Shown: positions 49,908 through 57,603 of the stretch, in pieces
Layout of the letters: every line of letters begins with the position of its first letter
Position numbering within the stretch: the first letter of the stretch is position 1
Program-made: the position numbers and the translations under genes
Notes under the pieces: model-generated
Database searches by the model: none
Told to the model about the DNA's origin: nothing
What the model saw: the letters and a program-made list of their open reading frames with translations, nothing else
Source of the DNA: Candidatus Pacearchaeota archaeon
Lineage (GTDB): Archaea; Nanobdellota; Nanobdellia; Pacearchaeales; GW2011-AR1
Reading direction: 5' to 3'
NCBI GenBank assembly: GCA_019659125.1
Contig: JAIFVX010000001.1
Span: forward strand, 244,097 to 308,096
Length of the DNA: 64,000 nt

Positions 49908-51365
49908 ATGACAGACACATACTATGTTACAACACCCATTTACTACCCGAACGACGTCCCTCATATAGGGCATGCCTACACAACCCTAGCTGGAGATGTC
50001 TTAGCTCGATGGCACAAGTTACAAGGGAAAGAAGTCTTTTTCCTGACAGGGACTGACGAGCATGGAAAGAAGATAGAGGAAGCGGCAAAGAAGGCGAAGC
50101 TTTCACCAAAAACATTCACCGATCATCTTGTGCCAAAGTTCAAGGAGGCCTGGAAGAAGCTCAACATACATCCAGATAGATTTATTCGAACAACTGACAC
50201 TGATCATGAGCAAGTCGTGCAAGTCATCCTTTCGGAAGTTCATAAGAAAGGAGACATCTATGAAGGCCACTATGAAGGATACTACTGCACTGCCTGCGAA
50301 GCATACTATACTGAAAAGGATCTTGTCGATGGCTGCTGCCCTATCCACAAAACAAAGATAGAGAAATTGAAAGAGGAATCATACTTCTTCAAGCTCTCAA
50401 AATATCAAAAACTGTTGCTTGCCCATTACAAAAAGAATCCTGACTTTATTTCACCAGACCATAGAAGACAGGAAATAATCAATCGTGTAAAAGAAGGGTT
50501 ACAGGATCTTTCCATCTCTCGAACTTCATTTTCATGGGGTATCCCTTTGCCGTTTGACAAAGACCATATTACCTATGTCTGGTTTGACGCGTTGGTCAAT
50601 TATCTCTCGGGAATAGGCTATCTGGAAAACACACAACGATTCAAGAAATTCTGGCCTGCTAATGTTCATCTCATAGGAAAAGACATTCTCTGGTTCCATG
50701 CAGTCATCTGGCCAGCGATACTACTTTCAGCAGATATCCCATTACCAAAAAAGATATTTGCCCATGGATGGTGGACATTCAACAATGAAAAGATATCAAA
50801 GTCCAGAGGAAAAGTCATCAACGTCGATGATCTCATAAATATAGCAGGTGCAGACTCTGCACGATATTTCCTTATTAGGGAAACTCCCTTCGGAGAGGAC
50901 GGGGACTTCTCAGAAGATGCCTTGATCGAGAGACATAATAATGAGCTCGCAAACAAGCTGGGGAACCTCGTCAGCCGAGTTTCCACGCTTGCAGAAATCT
51001 ACGGCCTAGAAAAAACCACTTCAACCTTATCTAAAAAACTAAAAATCAAGGAGATAGAAAAGCACATGGAATCTCTAGCGCTTGACAAGGCCCTCACTGA
51101 AATCTTCTCGTTCATTGACGCCTCAAATGAATACATCCAAGCAAAGAAACCATGGGAGACCAAGGATAAGAAAGTGCTCTATGAGCTCGTAAATGCAATC
51201 AAAGACATAGCAATCCTGCTTTCCCCATTCGTCCCCGAGACTGCAGAGAAGATAGCTAAGACCTTTCATGCTACTATTTCCTGGGAATCCTTGCAGAAAC
51301 CTATTTCACCCGTTAAGATTAAAAAGGCCTCCATCCTCTTTAATAAGGTAAAAAAAGATGGCTAA
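49908..51365 (+). CDS. metG: Methionyl-tRNA synthetase, catalytic subunit
   Basis: The 485-aa class I enzyme has the HIGH motif H19-I-G-H22, a zinc-knuckle region CTACEAYY...CCPIH (~125-145), the KISKS motif (~295) and an anticodon-binding helical C-terminus. It lacks its own tRNA-binding OB domain, which is encoded by the next gene (8-nt overlap). Charges initiator and elongator tRNA-Met. Confidence 0.94.
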   Translation: MTDTYYVTTPIYYPNDVPHIGHAYTTLAGDVLARWHKLQGKEVFFLTGTDEHGKKIEEAAKKAKLSPKTFTDHLVPKFKEAWKKLNIHPDRFIRTTDTDHEQVVQVILSEVHKKGDIYEGHYEGYYCTACEAYYTEKDLVDGCCPIHKTKIEKLKEESYFFKLSKYQKLLLAHYKKNPDFISPDHRRQEIINRVKEGLQDLSISRTSFSWGIPLPFDKDHITYVWFDALVNYLSGIGYLENTQRFKKFWPANVHLIGKDILWFHAVIWPAILLSADIPLPKKIFAHGWWTFNNEKISKSRGKVINVDDLINIAGADSARYFLIRETPFGEDGDFSEDALIERHNNELANKLGNLVSRVSTLAEIYGLEKTTSTLSKKLKIKEIEKHMESLALDKALTEIFSFIDASNEYIQAKKPWETKDKKVLYELVNAIKDIAILLSPFVPETAEKIAKTFHATISWESLQKPISPVKIKKASILFNKVKKDG

Positions 51366-51987
51366 AAAAGCAAAGAAACCTGAAAAAGAGAACAAGAAAA
51401 ATCCTCTGAAAGATGTTGAAAAGACTGTTGTAAAAGAGGCTAAAATGGTAGCTAAAGAAGCAAAAAAGAAGTTCATGCAGGTAGAAGGTGCTGTTGAGAA
51501 TATCGCAAAAGACGTTGCAAAGAGCGTTTCTAAGACTGTTTCACAAGCAGTCACGTCAACACGACAGGCCCTAGAAGGCAAGCATCCTCAAGCACAACAA
51601 CACCATAAGCAGGCACAGCATATGCAAGCATCATCTGGAATGATGTCCTCAGATGGCAAGATCCCTTTCAAAGAATTCTCAAAGATAGAGATGCGAGTAG
51701 GTAAAATTATAGATGTCAAGGATCATCCTAACGCAGACAAGTTATTTGTACTCACTATCAATGTAGGAGATGGCAAGTCAAGAACTATTGTTGCAGGCCT
51801 TAAAGAGCACTATAAGAAAGAGCAGCTAAAAGGCAAGAAAGTCATTGTTGTCTGCAATCTAGCGCACGCAAACCTCCGAGGAGTAGACAGCGAAGGCATG
51901 TTGCTCGCGGCAGTCTCCGACGGCGAAGAAGATGTCGTTTTCCTTTCCCCTGAATCTGATATCAGAGAAGGCTCAAGAGTCCGATAA
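51358..51987 (+). CDS. MetRS-associated tRNA-binding (EMAPII/MetG-beta) protein
   Basis: 209 aa. A Lys/Ala-rich helical N-terminus (~90 residues, likely to bind RNA and form a coiled coil) precedes an OB-fold tRNA-binding domain with MRVGKIIDVKDHPNADKLFV, GKSRTIVAGLKEHYK, VVCNLAHANLRG and SEGMLLA. It is translationally coupled to metG and most likely assembles with it. Such a separate subunit replaces the C-terminal extension of longer MetRS. Confidence 0.9.
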   Translation: MAKKAKKPEKENKKNPLKDVEKTVVKEAKMVAKEAKKKFMQVEGAVENIAKDVAKSVSKTVSQAVTSTRQALEGKHPQAQQHHKQAQHMQASSGMMSSDGKIPFKEFSKIEMRVGKIIDVKDHPNADKLFVLTINVGDGKSRTIVAGLKEHYKKEQLKGKKVIVVCNLAHANLRGVDSEGMLLAAVSDGEEDVVFLSPESDIREGSRVR

Positions 51988-52310
51988 TGGGCTGGAAAAA
52001 TAAGCCAACATGGCTTAAAGGAGGGATTATCGCCGCCACGATATTCATTCTATCTCTCTTCATAATCTATGTTCTATCCCTTATCAATGATCAATTAGAT
52101 GACTTATTTTTAATACCTGCTATCCCTATTGCAATAGTAGAAGGGATTTTAATGCCAGGGTGTGGATTTGGAGGTTCTATTCTTTCGGGCAGTCCGTATT
52201 ATTGTATCGAGAGTCAAAGCTACTTTATTCAAGTAATGGCTGGTTTGATTGTATATTTCATCCTTGGAGCACTAATAGGTTGGATATACGGAAAGATAAA
52301 GAATAAATAA
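51987..52310 (+). CDS. Small membrane protein, three transmembrane segments (107 aa)
   Basis: Three hydrophobic segments (about 11-31, 41-56, 78-98) with an exposed loop containing two cysteines (PGCGFGG...YYCIES). The ATG shares one base with the previous stop (TAATG). Unknown function; it shows no link to tRNA charging apart from transcription. Confidence 0.55.
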   Translation: MGWKNKPTWLKGGIIAATIFILSLFIIYVLSLINDQLDDLFLIPAIPIAIVEGILMPGCGFGGSILSGSPYYCIESQSYFIQVMAGLIVYFILGALIGWIYGKIKNK

Positions 52311-52327
52311 ATCTAAATTCTAGAAAT

Positions 52328-53086
52328 TTACCAGCGACCGAACAATCTGTCCCAAAACGAATAACTTTCTTTGTAGTCATTGTTCCCAATGATCTTAGCA
52401 GCTATCTTCCTATAGGCTCGGGCAGCAGAGCTCTTAGGATACGTATGGACTAATGCATCCTTCTGTACAAGAGACTTCTGGACGCTTGAATCTTCAGGTA
52501 CAACTCCAAGCAATGGCAGTTCAAGCATGTCTCGGATATTGCTGATGGGCATCTCTGTCCTAATACCCTTGACTCGAGTCACAATAACTCCTCTGATAGG
52601 CTTTCCCAACTCTTCAATGACCTTACTTGTCTTCAGAGCATCAGTGACTGCAGGGATCTCAGGATTGGTGACAATGATAGCTTCATCAGCAGCCTCAATG
52701 GCTGCAAGAGCTTCCTCACCTAAACCAGCGGCAGAATCGTAAATAATGTAATCAGCCATCCTTCTCAATTTCTTCCCTACATCTTTCAGTCTACCATGGT
52801 TCAATCTTCGCAGCTCTTTTACAGAAAGTGAACTAGGAACGATCTTAGTTCCTGACTCATGCTCATAGATAGCATCAGAAATCTTTGCCTTTCCGAGCAA
52901 AACATGGTTTAAGCTCACAGGAACAATAGGAGCTCCCAGATGAAGGCCAATGTTAGGGGTAGAAAGATTTGCATCAACAATAATCACATCTTTTCCAAAC
53001 GCGTTAAGTGCTGCTCCAAGATTAATGGCAGTCGTTGTTTTGCCAACCCCTCCTTTTCCAGAGGTTATCGTAATAAGTTTTGTCAT
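52328..53086 (-). CDS. minD: MinD/ParA-family ATPase
   Basis: The 252-aa deviant Walker ATPase has the P-loop TSGKGGVGKTT, the switch region DAAAGLGEEALAA (Asp-rich motif) and AIIVTNPEIPAVTDA. MinD-type proteins cycle on membranes to position cell division or, in archaea, pili/archaella and chemoreceptors. A C-terminal membrane helix (DRLFGRW) is hinted at. ATG chosen at MTKLITITS; the frame extends eight codons to a TTG. Confidence 0.9.
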   Translation of the reverse strand: MTKLITITSGKGGVGKTTTAINLGAALNAFGKDVIIVDANLSTPNIGLHLGAPIVPVSLNHVLLGKAKISDAIYEHESGTKIVPSSLSVKELRRLNHGRLKDVGKKLRRMADYIIYDSAAGLGEEALAAIEAADEAIIVTNPEIPAVTDALKTSKVIEELGKPIRGVIVTRVKGIRTEMPISNIRDMLELPLLGVVPEDSSVQKSLVQKDALVHTYPKSSAARAYRKIAAKIIGNNDYKESYSFWDRLFGRW

Positions 53087-53134
53087 CAGTTCGTGTCTCA
53101 CAACCTCCAATTGAGGAGTGAAAAGTATAAGAAG

Positions 53135-53560
53135 TTATTTCAAGGCACTTATAAACCTTTCTAACAGCGAGGAATATTCCTTGAGTTTGTCCAAGTCAAT
53201 GTTAATGGTCTCGCCCCGATAGCTTACCTTCAGGTTGACTCCCTTTCTGAACTCATTCTCTCTGACCTTCTCAAGCTGCTCAATGTCCCTGAACAGTTCA
53301 TAGAGCTGTAGGGTCTCACTGACCACAGCATCATCCTCATAGATCTTCTTTAACTGTACAAGTTTTGCTCGGGGAGCATCAGGAACTGGCTTCCACTTCT
53401 TTAGCTTCTTTGCTTTCTCAACAAGAATGTCCATTCCTAGGTCAATCATGATTTTCCATCGCAAGAGAAGATTGATAATAACATCGCACGTCTTTGTATA
53501 CTTAAGACTCACATACAACAGATGATCTGCGCTAATTTTTTCTTTAATGATTCTTTCCAT
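53135..53560 (-). CDS. Hypothetical helical protein, 141 aa
   Basis: Not recognised. A Lys-rich helical protein; after the first ~40 residues lies a beta hairpin (VNLKVSYRGETINIDLDKLKEY) followed by a helix. Start set at MERIIKEK. A TATAAATA box (minus strand, about 53618-53628) lies ~60 nt upstream. Adjacent to minD on the same strand with a 48-nt gap. Confidence 0.55.
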   Translation of the reverse strand: MERIIKEKISADHLLYVSLKYTKTCDVIINLLLRWKIMIDLGMDILVEKAKKLKKWKPVPDAPRAKLVQLKKIYEDDAVVSETLQLYELFRDIEQLEKVRENEFRKGVNLKVSYRGETINIDLDKLKEYSSLLERFISALK

Positions 53561-53566
53561 CCACAC

Positions 53567-53736
53567 CCAAGGCTCACCTGAGACCTGTAAAAAACGGACC
53601 TCACATATTAGTGCTTGAGCCTATTTATACCTTTTCTTCACATAAAGGCCCTAAAAAAGATATTTAAGCAACAAACCAGGTTAAGGGGCAGAGTGGATTG
53701 CAGGGTGACTTTATCTAGAGGCTTCTAGGTTCGTAA
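53567..53736 (+). other. Intergenic region with divergent promoters; possible small RNA
   Basis: 170 bp without an ORF. It has a minus-strand TATA box (GGTATAAATAGGC, ~53617-53629) and a plus-strand one (ATATTTAAG, ~53659). Downstream of the latter is a GC-richer block with a TCTAG/CTAGA inverted repeat around GTTCGTAA (~53726-53743), tRNA T-arm-like, but no full tRNA can be folded. It could be a non-coding or antisense RNA; evidence is weak. Confidence 0.3.
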
Positions 53737-55548
53737 CTAGATCTTCTTTAGCTTCTTAGCGAGGTTTTCAGTCTCATTCAGTAACTCATCAATCTCATCC
53801 AACCCTTTGTTCCAGAATTCCTTCTTAGTGATATCAATGCCAAGCTTCATGAAAATGTTCTTAGGAGAGTCTGAAAGCCCTGCAGAAAGGAAATCCTTAA
53901 CAATCTTAATCTTAGAATGATCTCTATGTACCAGGTTCTGAAGAGATTTTGAAATCAGCAACCCAGAAGCATATGAATAAACATAGAAATACCTACGTAT
54001 GTGTGGCCAATGAACCCACCAATTCTCCGATCCAGGGGATTGCTCCACACTCTCACCCATATATGCCTCCATATTCTTTCTGAATAGCTTGCCTATTTCT
54101 TCTTTGGATAAGTACCCCTTAACTCTAAATTCCTTATGTAATTCCTGCTCAAACTTATAGCATGCAACCTGTCGTATAATGGTTGAGATAACATCGGCAA
54201 GGTTTGTCATATTGATTGAAAGGCGAAGCTCATCATCGGCTCCTTTCATCAACTCCTTTAATACAAAATCTTCCATGAATGTGCTAGCAACCTCAGCAGT
54301 CGCAAGGCCAGTGCCAAAATAAACCGAAGGCTGCCTCTTCATAAGCTCATAATTAATTCCATGGCCAAGCTCATGGGCTAGAGTTGTTACATCTCTAAGT
54401 CTTCCGGTATGATTGACTAGAACATAAATAGGATGTAAAAGCAGCTCATGCGAGCAGAATGCTCCACTTCTCTTGCCCACTTTCGGTGCAACATCAATCC
54501 TTCCCTCTTCAGCAAATTTTCTTACAATCTCTCCAAACTGGGGGTCAAGTTCGCGAAAGACTTTGTAAATCAGATGCATAGAATCTTCATAACTATATTG
54601 CTTATCAAAAGATCCATACTCTGCATTGCGTTCATGATAGGCAAGTTTATCGACTTTGAATAAGCCTGCCTTCATTTTATAGAATCTCTTGGCAATATCA
54701 AATCGCTTCGAAACAGCGTCAATAAGAGTATCAACCACGCTGCTGTCAATATCATCAGCAACATGCCGTGCAGTATCTGGCCTTTCTCTTTGCCGTAATT
54801 CATCGTCAATTTTCTTATTAAGAAGAATCGCATTCAATTCCGCTTCGGCGATATCTGCATTCTTTGTCGAAATATCATGGAGTGCTGCTCCCGCAGAATC
54901 CCTCACTTTTTTGTTCTTACTCATAATCAAATTTGAAATTTCACTGAAGTTCTTAATAGACCTCTTCCCATCTTCTCCCAGAACCTCTCGTTGCTCTTTA
55001 GATATAAATCCTGAAACCATCTCAACCCACTTCGCATATGAAGGAGGTCCCTTCAAGTTAAGGATTTTTTCTTCAGGCTCGCTCAATGTATACTTGCCTA
55101 TGGTAAACAAGCGCTCAATAAAATGATGATATAGTTGTAGCTCTTTAGACTCTAAAAAATTTTTCTGCATTTCCTGGGGAATTTTTGAAAGGCGAATCTT
55201 AAAAAATCGGATATCATTCTGGATTTTCTTTGAAAAATCATCAATCTTTGTATATCTGGCCTTCAACTCTGGATTATTCTGATCCTGCGATGTCCTTAAT
55301 GAGAAATAAAAGCCTTCATTTCCTCCACTACCAAAGTTCCTGCCCCATTGCTCATATTCATCCAGTGCTTCTTTCAATACTTTTGGATCTTTTAGATAAT
55401 CTTCCCTATCTTTCCATTTATTGATAAACGCGTAACTCGCATGTTCAATCTTCTCCCTCATACCTTTTATGGCAGGATCATCATCGCTTTTAAGCAGAGG
55501 ACTTAAATCCCATTCAGTTTTTTTCAGATTAAATTCCATATTATTCAC
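53737..55548 (-). CDS. pepF: Oligoendopeptidase F-like (M3 family) metallopeptidase
   Basis: The 603-aa zinc peptidase has the HExxH-type active site HELGHGINYE in an otherwise helical chain, followed downstream by the conserved AEVASTFMED glutamate. M3 peptidases degrade short peptides in the cytosol. Two ATGs exist (MNNMEFNLKK). The end overlaps nothing; the start overlaps NAC by 8 nt, so it is in an operon with NAC. Confidence 0.9.
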   Translation of the reverse strand: MNNMEFNLKKTEWDLSPLLKSDDDPAIKGMREKIEHASYAFINKWKDREDYLKDPKVLKEALDEYEQWGRNFGSGGNEGFYFSLRTSQDQNNPELKARYTKIDDFSKKIQNDIRFFKIRLSKIPQEMQKNFLESKELQLYHHFIERLFTIGKYTLSEPEEKILNLKGPPSYAKWVEMVSGFISKEQREVLGEDGKRSIKNFSEISNLIMSKNKKVRDSAGAALHDISTKNADIAEAELNAILLNKKIDDELRQRERPDTARHVADDIDSSVVDTLIDAVSKRFDIAKRFYKMKAGLFKVDKLAYHERNAEYGSFDKQYSYEDSMHLIYKVFRELDPQFGEIVRKFAEEGRIDVAPKVGKRSGAFCSHELLLHPIYVLVNHTGRLRDVTTLAHELGHGINYELMKRQPSVYFGTGLATAEVASTFMEDFVLKELMKGADDELRLSINMTNLADVISTIIRQVACYKFEQELHKEFRVKGYLSKEEIGKLFRKNMEAYMGESVEQSPGSENWWVHWPHIRRYFYVYSYASGLLISKSLQNLVHRDHSKIKIVKDFLSAGLSDSPKNIFMKLGIDITKKEFWNKGLDEIDELLNETENLAKKLKKI

Positions 55549-55864
55549 TCAATTTCATGATTGCTTCAGCAATGTCATTCGTTTCCTCAAGTGCTTTTTT
55601 AGCCTGATGCATACTTTTCCCTGTCTTTTCAGCAACAAGCTTAATATCTTCCTCGCGTATCCCTGCAGATTCCTCCCGGGCTTCCCCAGTAATCTGCCAG
55701 CTTGCCTGTCCCTGCATGATGATCTTCTGAACATTTGGATTATCGATAACTATACGACCGTCAGCTTTCTCTATGATGACTCGTTCCGCAGGAATCTCCT
55801 GCTGGTTAATTCCCATCTGCTTCATCATTGCCTGAATCTTCTTAGGATCTACGTTTCCAAACAT
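55541..55864 (-). CDS. nac: Nascent polypeptide-associated complex protein
   Basis: The 107-aa archaeal NAC binds at the ribosomal exit tunnel. NAC domain (about residues 22-65; RVIIEKADGRIVIDNPNVQKI) and a C-terminal UBA domain (~70-107; EDIKLVAEKTGKSMHQAKKALEETNDIAEAIM). Start at MFGNVDPKKI, centred 25.5 nt from the symmetric TATA box; an upstream frame is not used. Confidence 0.95.
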   Translation of the reverse strand: MFGNVDPKKIQAMMKQMGINQQEIPAERVIIEKADGRIVIDNPNVQKIIMQGQASWQITGEAREESAGIREEDIKLVAEKTGKSMHQAKKALEETNDIAEAIMKLSE

Positions 55865-55885
55865 ATATGTCCCTCTAAAGATAAT

Positions 55886-55893
55886 TATATATA
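55886..55893. promoter_or_regulatory. Symmetric bidirectional TATA box (nac / nudix)
   Basis: TATATATA is a perfect palindrome whose centre (55889.5) is exactly 25.5 nt from the NAC ATG (55864, minus) and 25.5 nt from the Nudix ATG (55915, plus). Same geometry as 30989-30996. Confidence 0.6.
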
Positions 55894-55914
55894 GTTTTCT
55901 ACCGGGAAAGGTCA

Positions 55915-56325
55915 ATGGAAAAGGTTCCTAGAGTAGGAGTAGGTGTCTTTCTTGTAAAAGATAACAAAATACTGCTCCTCAAAAGAAAAGGTGCTCATGG
56001 AGAAGGAAGCTGGTCGCTTGCCGGGGGACACCTTGAATTCAATGAAAGTTGGGAAGAAGCAGCAATCAGAGAGGTATTTGAAGAGACAGGAGTTACTATA
56101 ACGAATCCCCAATTCGTAACAGCAACCAATGACATTTTCCCTGTTGAAGGGAAACATTATATTACTTTATTCATGAAAGCGGAAATAGGCAACCAGGAGC
56201 CAATAAATAAAGAGCCTGAAAAATGTGACAAGCTCGAATGGTTTACATGGGATTCTCTTCCTAGGCCATTATTTGTACCTGTAGAAAACCTTGTTAAAAG
56301 AAATTTTAAGCTCTTCAACCAATAG
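55915..56325 (+). CDS. Nudix hydrolase
   Basis: The 136-aa protein has the full Nudix box G-x5-E-x7-R-E-V-F-E-E-T-G-V (GHLEFNE...AIREVFEETGV) after a hydrophobic start with KDNKILLLKRKG. It hydrolyses nucleoside diphosphates linked to another moiety; a MutT/Ap4A-type house-cleaning role is possible. The last 11 nt overlap the convergent secG gene. Confidence 0.9.
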   Translation: MEKVPRVGVGVFLVKDNKILLLKRKGAHGEGSWSLAGGHLEFNESWEEAAIREVFEETGVTITNPQFVTATNDIFPVEGKHYITLFMKAEIGNQEPINKEPEKCDKLEWFTWDSLPRPLFVPVENLVKRNFKLFNQ

Positions 56326-56482
56326 GCCAGAATATCTTCAGTGCAAGAACAAACACAATGAACCCAATAATAAATGCGACTACATGAGCTGGCTTAAGCA
56401 TAAAACGGCTGCTATACTCCTCATCATATCGCATGAGGCCTCCAAATGGTCCTGGTACTGATACTCCTGATTGTTGTGCCAT
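56315..56482 (-). CDS. secG: Preprotein translocase subunit Sec61-beta (SecG), 55 aa
   Basis: A short gene, translated by hand. It begins MAQQSGVSVPGPFGGLMRYD, has a basic-flanked middle ending in LKPAHVV and a single transmembrane helix (AFIIGFIVFVLALKIFW). The GGLMRY...E motif followed by one helix is the signature of archaeal/eukaryotic Sec61-beta of the SecYE-beta channel. A TATAAA box is centred 24.5 nt before the ATG. Convergent with the Nudix gene (11-nt overlap). Confidence 0.85.
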   Translation of the reverse strand: MAQQSGVSVPGPFGGLMRYDEEYSSRFMLKPAHVVAFIIGFIVFVLALKIFWPIG

Positions 56483-56503
56483 ATCCAAACAACAAATTCG
56501 TGA

Positions 56504-56509
56504 TATAAA
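56504..56509 (-). promoter_or_regulatory. TATA box of secG
   Basis: TATAAA read on the plus strand (TGATATAAAAAGC), centre 24.5 nt before the ATG at 56482. Lies in the 30-nt gap after nth. Confidence 0.5.
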
Positions 56510-56512
56510 AAG

Positions 56513-57124
56513 CTATCGAACGGCTTTGATTTTCTCAAGCAGCTCGTCCTTTTTCTTTCTACTAGTATACTCCTTGCCAAATCGCACTAAGTACAAGTTA
56601 AGCTTTCCCCAATAGCTACTAGGAAACAATTGCTTCAACTCCTGCTCAATCTTATGAGGATGACTGCTCTTGACCCATCCAAGTTTTTGAGATATATATG
56701 AAACATGGGTGTCGACACCAATAGCATCATGATCAAATTCGGCAAGGAAGACGTTGGCAGTCTTTCTTCCCACTCCAGGAAGATCGATGAGTTTCTCAAA
56801 GTCATGAGGAACACTTCCCCCATAATCTTGAAAGATAATTCGAGAACAGTTGATGATGCTCTTCGTCTTATTCCTATAAAAGTTGACAGACTTAATCATG
56901 CTTTCAATCTGGGAAACAGAAGCAGAAGCTAAAGACTTTGCATCAGGATACTGGGCGAAAAGCTTCTTACATACCTCAATAGTAACTTCATCCCGTGTCC
57001 GTGCTGATAAGATGATTGCAATGAGTGTTTGCCATGGACTCTTCCATTCCTCAGCAGCCAACCTCATGTCTCCCCCTAACTTTTTTATCTCTGTTAATTG
57101 CTTAAGTGCTCTTTGAATGTCCAT
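56513..57124 (-). CDS. nth: Endonuclease III (Nth), lacking the Fe-S cluster
   Basis: Removes oxidised pyrimidines from DNA and nicks the strand. The 203-aa protein has the helix-hairpin-helix LPGVGRKTANVF with catalytic Lys121 and the GVDTHV motif with Asp138. The C-terminal four-cysteine 4Fe-4S loop of typical enzymes is absent: the region reads LVRFGKEYTSRKKKDELL without cysteines. Start at ATG 57124 rather than a TTG two codons earlier. Confidence 0.9.
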   Translation of the reverse strand: MDIQRALKQLTEIKKLGGDMRLAAEEWKSPWQTLIAIILSARTRDEVTIEVCKKLFAQYPDAKSLASASVSQIESMIKSVNFYRNKTKSIINCSRIIFQDYGGSVPHDFEKLIDLPGVGRKTANVFLAEFDHDAIGVDTHVSYISQKLGWVKSSHPHKIEQELKQLFPSSYWGKLNLYLVRFGKEYTSRKKKDELLEKIKAVR

Positions 57125-57195
57125 ACACAATAAAGAAGGATACTTCTTTTATATCTTTTCAAAAGAGTTAAAAAGACACAACGAGATAAGGAGAG

Positions 57196-57564
57196 GTGAA
57201 AAGGCCAATAGAGCGACTAGGACTCATCCTTGTTATTGTGGGAGTCATACTTCTTATAAGCTCATATTCTCTCACTGGCGCAGTCATCGGGGCAGCCGAT
57301 GCACAATCTCGTGAAGTCCTTGGCCTGGTAGCAGTTTTTGTAGGGATACTACTTCTTTCGTTAGGAGAACCCTATGCGTTCCGCTCACGTAACAGCTTAC
57401 GTACCCATAATAATCAAGCACATTACCATACCCGAAAAGAATTTGTAGAAACCTATGGAAGAAATCCAACTCCCCAAGAGCATCGGGAATATATGCGATC
57501 TATACATGAGAAAAATGACTTGCATTCCATGGTAGAAGAGAAAAAGAGACACAAAGCTGCCTAA
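57196..57564 (+). CDS. Membrane protein, two transmembrane segments with a basic cytoplasmic tail (122 aa)
   Basis: Not recognised. GTG start. Two hydrophobic segments (about 7-25 and 40-58) joined by SYSLTGAVIGA, then a hydrophilic tail rich in His/Arg/Lys (HTRKEFVETYGRNPTPQEHREYMR). The TGAVIG motif recurs in other envelope proteins here. The tail could bind nucleic acid or another protein; no family recognised. Confidence 0.55.
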   Translation: MKRPIERLGLILVIVGVILLISSYSLTGAVIGAADAQSREVLGLVAVFVGILLLSLGEPYAFRSRNSLRTHNNQAHYHTRKEFVETYGRNPTPQEHREYMRSIHEKNDLHSMVEEKKRHKAA

Positions 57565-57603
57565 TACCCTAAGCTTTTTAATCCCCCTCATCCTTGAGAA
57601 ACA

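Noticed and set aside
53690-53745. Possible tRNA suggested by a T-arm-like GGTTCGTAA
   Set aside because: No matching acceptor stem, D-arm or anticodon arm can be folded; kept only as a weak small-RNA candidate.
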